A DNA stretch of 9,272 nt. It comes from Bacteroidota bacterium (lineage in GTDB: Bacteria > Bacteroidota > Rhodothermia > Rhodothermales > Bin80). The translations under genes were made by a program, and so were the position numbers. The notes under the pieces are model-generated. The model worked only from the letters and a program-made list of their open reading frames with translations, had not been told where the DNA came from and made no database searches. Location of the stretch: the NCBI GenBank assembly GCA_026702635.1, contig JAPPBZ010000008.1, positions 1 through 9,272 of the forward strand. Direction: 5' to 3'. How positions within the stretch are numbered: position 1 is the first letter of the stretch; each line of letters opens with the position of its first letter. This document shows positions 7,241 through 9,272 of this stretch, piece after piece.

Positions 7241-7534
7241 TCAATCTTCCGTCCCTTGTATACGATTGTTTTCGATAATTGCTGCACAGAGATCTTTGTA
7301 GGTCTCTCGGGAAGATTTTGAGTCAAAAAGAAGTAGTACACGAGAACCTTCTCCTAGAAGTTGGACATAGTGTTTCCCTTTTTTCTTTCCTGAGGTGATA
7401 TGCTCCACCTCTTTGTAACGAGCGACGGTGAGTTGCAGTCCCATAGGGGTTCTGGAATAGAGCAACAGGCGTGAGGCTGTATGAAGAAGCGTAGATTTGC
7501 GCGGCTTACAGTCTAAAGCAACGTCGCTCAGCAC
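7241..7534 (-). CDS. small unrecognised protein, beta-rich, possibly PH-like; possibly 5'-truncated by a stop codon
   Basis: A 97-codon frame from GTG 7534 to TGA 7241. I do not recognise a family. The predicted pattern is a run of short strands (LLHTASRLLLYS, GLQLTVARY, KHYVQLL, RVLLLFD) followed by one C-terminal helix (SRETYKDLCAAIIEN). This order is reminiscent of a PH-like barrel, but that is a guess from pattern only. No signal peptide or membrane segment is seen. The GTG has no Shine-Dalgarno sequence. An internal ATG (residue 31) would give a 67-residue product. Its stop overlaps a TTG start option of the phosphoesterase, so it sits first in a three-gene - strand set. The same frame continues upstream past GTG for seven sense codons, then a TAA, then 15 more sense codons back to an ATG at 7603, suggesting a longer ancestral gene. 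Confidence 0.55.
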   Translation of the reverse strand: MLSDVALDCKPRKSTLLHTASRLLLYSRTPMGLQLTVARYKEVEHITSGKKKGKHYVQLLGEGSRVLLLFDSKSSRETYKDLCAAIIENNRIQGTED

Positions 7535-7555
7535 ACGATCTTTGTAGAGGATCGC

Positions 7556-7603
7556 TTACTGGTTTAGGATCCGTTCAACTTCAACCTTATTTTTCTTGCG
7601 CAT
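7556..7603 (-). pseudogene. in-frame 15-codon upstream piece ending in TAA, possible broken N-terminus of the small protein
   Basis: Reading on the - strand, ATG 7603 opens MRKKNKVEVERILNQ and then TAA (7558-7556). The next codons, in the same frame, read AILYKDR straight into the GTG start at 7534. The joined product would be about 120 residues with a helical, charged N-terminus. This could be a nonsense mutation in a once-longer gene, a short upstream reading frame, a sequencing error, or chance. There is no ribosome site before the ATG. Confidence 0.3.
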
Positions 7604-7807
7604 GCTTTAAAAATTGACCACATGGGGAAAAGTCACGAAAGTGTCAATGGCTGATCTAAGGGTATCCCTGATTTATAGTCTCATAGAGTTTCTAACTGAG
7701 TCCATTCGTTGATCGGACATCTACACAGAACCTCATTCCGGTCTTCGGTGTGCGCAAGATACGAAGAGACGAAGAATCTGACATATGTGGGGATGATCAG
7801 GCTTTAA

Positions 7808-7841
7808 GTAACGGTTGCACAAAGAGAACGAGCATCGTTAC
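7808..7841. other. hairpin in the intergenic region
   Basis: GTAACGGT (7808-7815) pairs with ATCGTTAC (7834-7841) with one G-T wobble, and an inner GC/GC pair (7817-7818 with 7832-7833) extends it past a one-base bulge. The loop is 13 bases. It lies about 170 bases beyond the stop of the outer-membrane protein gene on the - strand. No T-run follows on either side, so function is open. Confidence 0.3.
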
Positions 7842-7858
7842 CCCTGTCACCATTGGAA

Positions 7859-7870
7859 CCTCATATGAGG
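7859..7870. promoter_or_regulatory. perfect 12-base palindrome, possible operator
   Basis: CCTCATATGAGG reads the same on both strands. It is too short to make a stable hairpin (4-base stem, 4-base loop) but has the form of a dimeric regulator site. No promoter is recognisable at a sensible distance on either strand, so the call is weak. Confidence 0.2.
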
Positions 7871-7930
7871 GGGTAAATCTAGACGACGCTTGAGCCATTT
7901 GCATCCGACTGAATACCCGCTTTGTAGATT

Positions 7931-7976
7931 ACATCTGCATGAAGAAGAGTGCACCCGGCTCAGATGCAGCAGATGT
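7931..7976 (-). terminator. possible 3'-end hairpin after the outer-membrane protein gene
   Basis: ACATCTGCAT (7931-7940) is complementary to ATGCAG (7964-7969) and ATGT (7973-7976), leaving a three-base CAG bulge, for a 10-pair stem around a 23-base loop. It begins 35 bases after the stop codon on the - strand, where a terminator would sit. The large loop and the absence of a T-run (AATCTACAAAG follows on the - strand) argue against a standard intrinsic terminator. Confidence 0.25.
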
Positions 7977-8011
7977 TCATATTTTCCCAATGCGATAAAG
8001 TGGCTGGGAGG

Positions 8012-9272
8012 CTACAAACCAAAATTGCGAAAGCGATAGCTCAGATTCAGCAGAATATAGCGCCCAAGTACTTGGGTCTGACTATCCTCAACATATGCTT
8101 CCGTAATCAATCTGCTGATGCCGGTCTCTTGATTGAAGATATCACCGAAGACTAGTTTTACTTCTGCCGCATCAGCCTGTAGAAATTTATATCCCACACC
8201 GGCATTGGCAATAAATGTGGTTGGATACAGCTCTTCATCCAAGCCGAAATAATTATTGTAGGTCAGGCTATGCTCAAGCACCAATCCACCAAATGGCAGC
8301 CATACAAAACGAACCCCCAGATCCTGTTGGAAAAAGTTCTCGTCAAGTGGGGAGTAGTATGAATTCTCTGCGGCTGTATAGGAGAAATTAGAGGTAAGCG
8401 TAAAATCCACTCGTTCGCTGATATTGCTTCCGAGGGTCAATCCACCGTTGAAGCTGAGCTGAGTCCCCAGATTGTCGACATTATTGATGAGGCTTGGGGT
8501 TTTGGAATAGATAACACCACCTCTGAAATTCAGGTTACTGCGAAGCAGCGGGAAGGGAGTTCCAAAACCAATAAAGGAACGCACCGAAGTACTGGGGCTC
8601 TTGAGATTCAAAGGTGTAGAGTACTGGGCACCTTGAGATAAGAGGATGTTGTCCGTAACCAATGTATCCCGAGGGGCGAGGAATGAGGATGTTCCAATCG
8701 CATTCGTTTCTCTGGTCCAACTGACATACGCGAAGATCATTCGTCCGGCTCGACGATCTCCCCGTCGTCCTCGAATGCGGATCGTATGACTGTAGCTGGG
8801 TTCAAGGTCTGAATTACCACTTGAAATGAAAAGCGGGTTGGTATTGTCAATGACCTCCTGTAACTGGCTAATTGAGGGGGTATTGGTTCGTGTGCGGTAA
8901 TCAATGTCCAGATCTAACGCCTCACCGAATTCAAATTCGATTTCTGCTTCCGGTAGGAGACTCACAAATGAGCGATCCAATTGGAAGGGGACGGGATACG
9001 TCTGATCGCCAATCAATTGCTCATTTTGAACTTCAAGGCCGAGCTGAATAGAGTAACGGTCATCAATTCGCCGCTGAACCGAGAATCCACCACGTTGCCG
9101 AAAAATATCATTATCAAACAGACTTGAGAACGTGGGGTCCAGGATCGTATGCAATCCGGTTCTCAGGTCAAGCATGTAGGCAGACCGGTCGGACACATTG
9201 CGATTATAGGTGGGGCTGTAAGTAAACTGCAGTTGCACGAATTCTCCCAATGGTTCCGTGTAAGCAAGCCGG
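8012..9272 (-). CDS. TonB-receptor-like outer-membrane beta-barrel protein, C-terminal part (5' partial)
   Basis: Outer-membrane barrel of the OMP_b-brl_3/TonB-dependent receptor type typical of Bacteroidota-like bacteria. The frame is open to the right edge; 419 residues are visible and the usual N-terminal signal, carboxypeptidase-regulatory-like domain and plug would lie beyond it. The apparent TTG start at 9250 is internal: seven more in-frame codons (RLAYTEP) precede it, and YTEPLGEFVQLQFTYS is a conserved barrel strand. Other family segments are PSISQL (about 132-137 of the visible part), NTNPLFIS and GNSDLEPSYS (143-161), alternating strand patterns throughout, and the terminal RYILLNLSYRFRNFGL. 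Substrate is unknown; members take up siderophores, peptides or glycans or have undefined roles. No partner SusD-like gene is visible. It is 477 bases upstream of the next - strand gene and is probably a separate transcript. Confidence 0.85.
   Translation of the reverse strand, partial: RLAYTEPLGEFVQLQFTYSPTYNRNVSDRSAYMLDLRTGLHTILDPTFSSLFDNDIFRQRGGFSVQRRIDDRYSIQLGLEVQNEQLIGDQTYPVPFQLDRSFVSLLPEAEIEFEFGEALDLDIDYRTRTNTPSISQLQEVIDNTNPLFISSGNSDLEPSYSHTIRIRGRRGDRRAGRMIFAYVSWTRETNAIGTSSFLAPRDTLVTDNILLSQGAQYSTPLNLKSPSTSVRSFIGFGTPFPLLRSNLNFRGGVIYSKTPSLINNVDNLGTQLSFNGGLTLGSNISERVDFTLTSNFSYTAAENSYYSPLDENFFQQDLGVRFVWLPFGGLVLEHSLTYNNYFGLDEELYPTTFIANAGVGYKFLQADAAEVKLVFGDIFNQETGISRLITEAYVEDSQTQVLGRYILLNLSYRFRNFGL

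Larger units (their letters stand above)
7604..8011. other. 408-base intergenic region with inverted repeats, no gene supported
   Basis: Both flanking genes are on the - strand, so this holds the 3' end of the outer-membrane protein transcript and the promoter of the three-gene set. Visible elements are: a split repeat ATTGAC (7613-7618)/GTCAAT (7643-7648); TTGACA on the - strand (7647-7642) without a good -10 at 17 bases; a repeated ACGAAGA (7761-7767, 7769-7775) whose CGAAGA can pair with TCTTCG (7742-7747); a hairpin at 7808-7841; a 12-base palindrome CCTCATATGAGG (7859-7870); and a long hairpin at 7931-7976. No tRNA-like fold or convincing coding frame was found. Confidence 0.5.

Noticed and set aside
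7647..7712. 21-residue + strand frame (MADLRVSLIYSLIEF...) in the intergenic region
   Set aside because: A plausible amphipathic peptide, but only a weak GAAAG ahead of it and frames of this length are common by chance.
7949..8155. 68-codon + strand frame at the end of the outer-membrane protein gene
   Set aside because: Mostly antisense to the conserved C-terminal barrel strands; no independent support.
9248..9250. TTG at 9250 as the start of the outer-membrane protein gene
   Set aside because: The frame is open to the window edge and the upstream codons complete the conserved YTEPLG strand, so the gene continues beyond 9272.
1..9272. Mobile element, CRISPR array, toxin-antitoxin or phage-defence system
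   Set aside because: No transposase, integrase, regularly spaced repeats, terminal inverted repeats, nuclease or toxin motifs were seen on either strand.

Overview
The window looks like chromosomal DNA from a Gram-negative bacterium of the Bacteroidota/Rhodothermota/Balneolota (FCB) kind. The best clue is the partial gene at the right edge. It is the C-terminal barrel of a TonB-receptor-like outer-membrane protein of the type common in that group (a YTEPLG-type strand, a PSISQL...NTNPL...GNSDLEP segment and a terminal RYILLNLSYRF strand). Base composition is roughly balanced, GTG/TTG are plausible starts, and several genes lack a clear Shine-Dalgarno sequence. The genus cannot be read from this sequence.

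Left half, + strand: a 5'-truncated SLC13-family (sulfate-type) permease with two RCK_C/TrkA_C-like domains (2-1576). After a 134-base gap with palindromes and a possible promoter comes a fused ATP sulfurylase/APS kinase (1711-3423). Six bases later follows a UDP-N-acetyl-hexosamine 6-dehydrogenase of WbpA type (3430-4767). Together they can import sulfate, activate it to PAPS and make a nucleotide-activated acetamido-uronic acid. No sulfite- or PAPS-reduction gene is visible, so the PAPS may serve sulfation, for example of a surface polysaccharide. A 43-residue single-span membrane peptide (4952-5083) may follow.

Middle and right, - strand, convergent to the above: a tightly packed set read right to left. 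It comprises a small unrecognised beta-rich protein (7534-7241), an LpxH-like calcineurin-fold phosphoesterase (start 7187 or 7244, end 6360) and an MJ1255-type GT-B glycosyltransferase (6358-5249). The set looks like an envelope lipid or glycan module. The small protein's frame continues upstream through one TAA to an ATG at 7603, so the gene may be longer and broken by a nonsense codon.

The stretch 7604-8011 carries no convincing gene but has several inverted repeats. From 8012 to the right edge lies the - strand outer-membrane barrel gene, cut by the window end. I saw no tRNA, rRNA, CRISPR array, insertion sequence or phage gene. The genes are mostly recognisable families; the novelty is in their combination and in the small or broken pieces between them.
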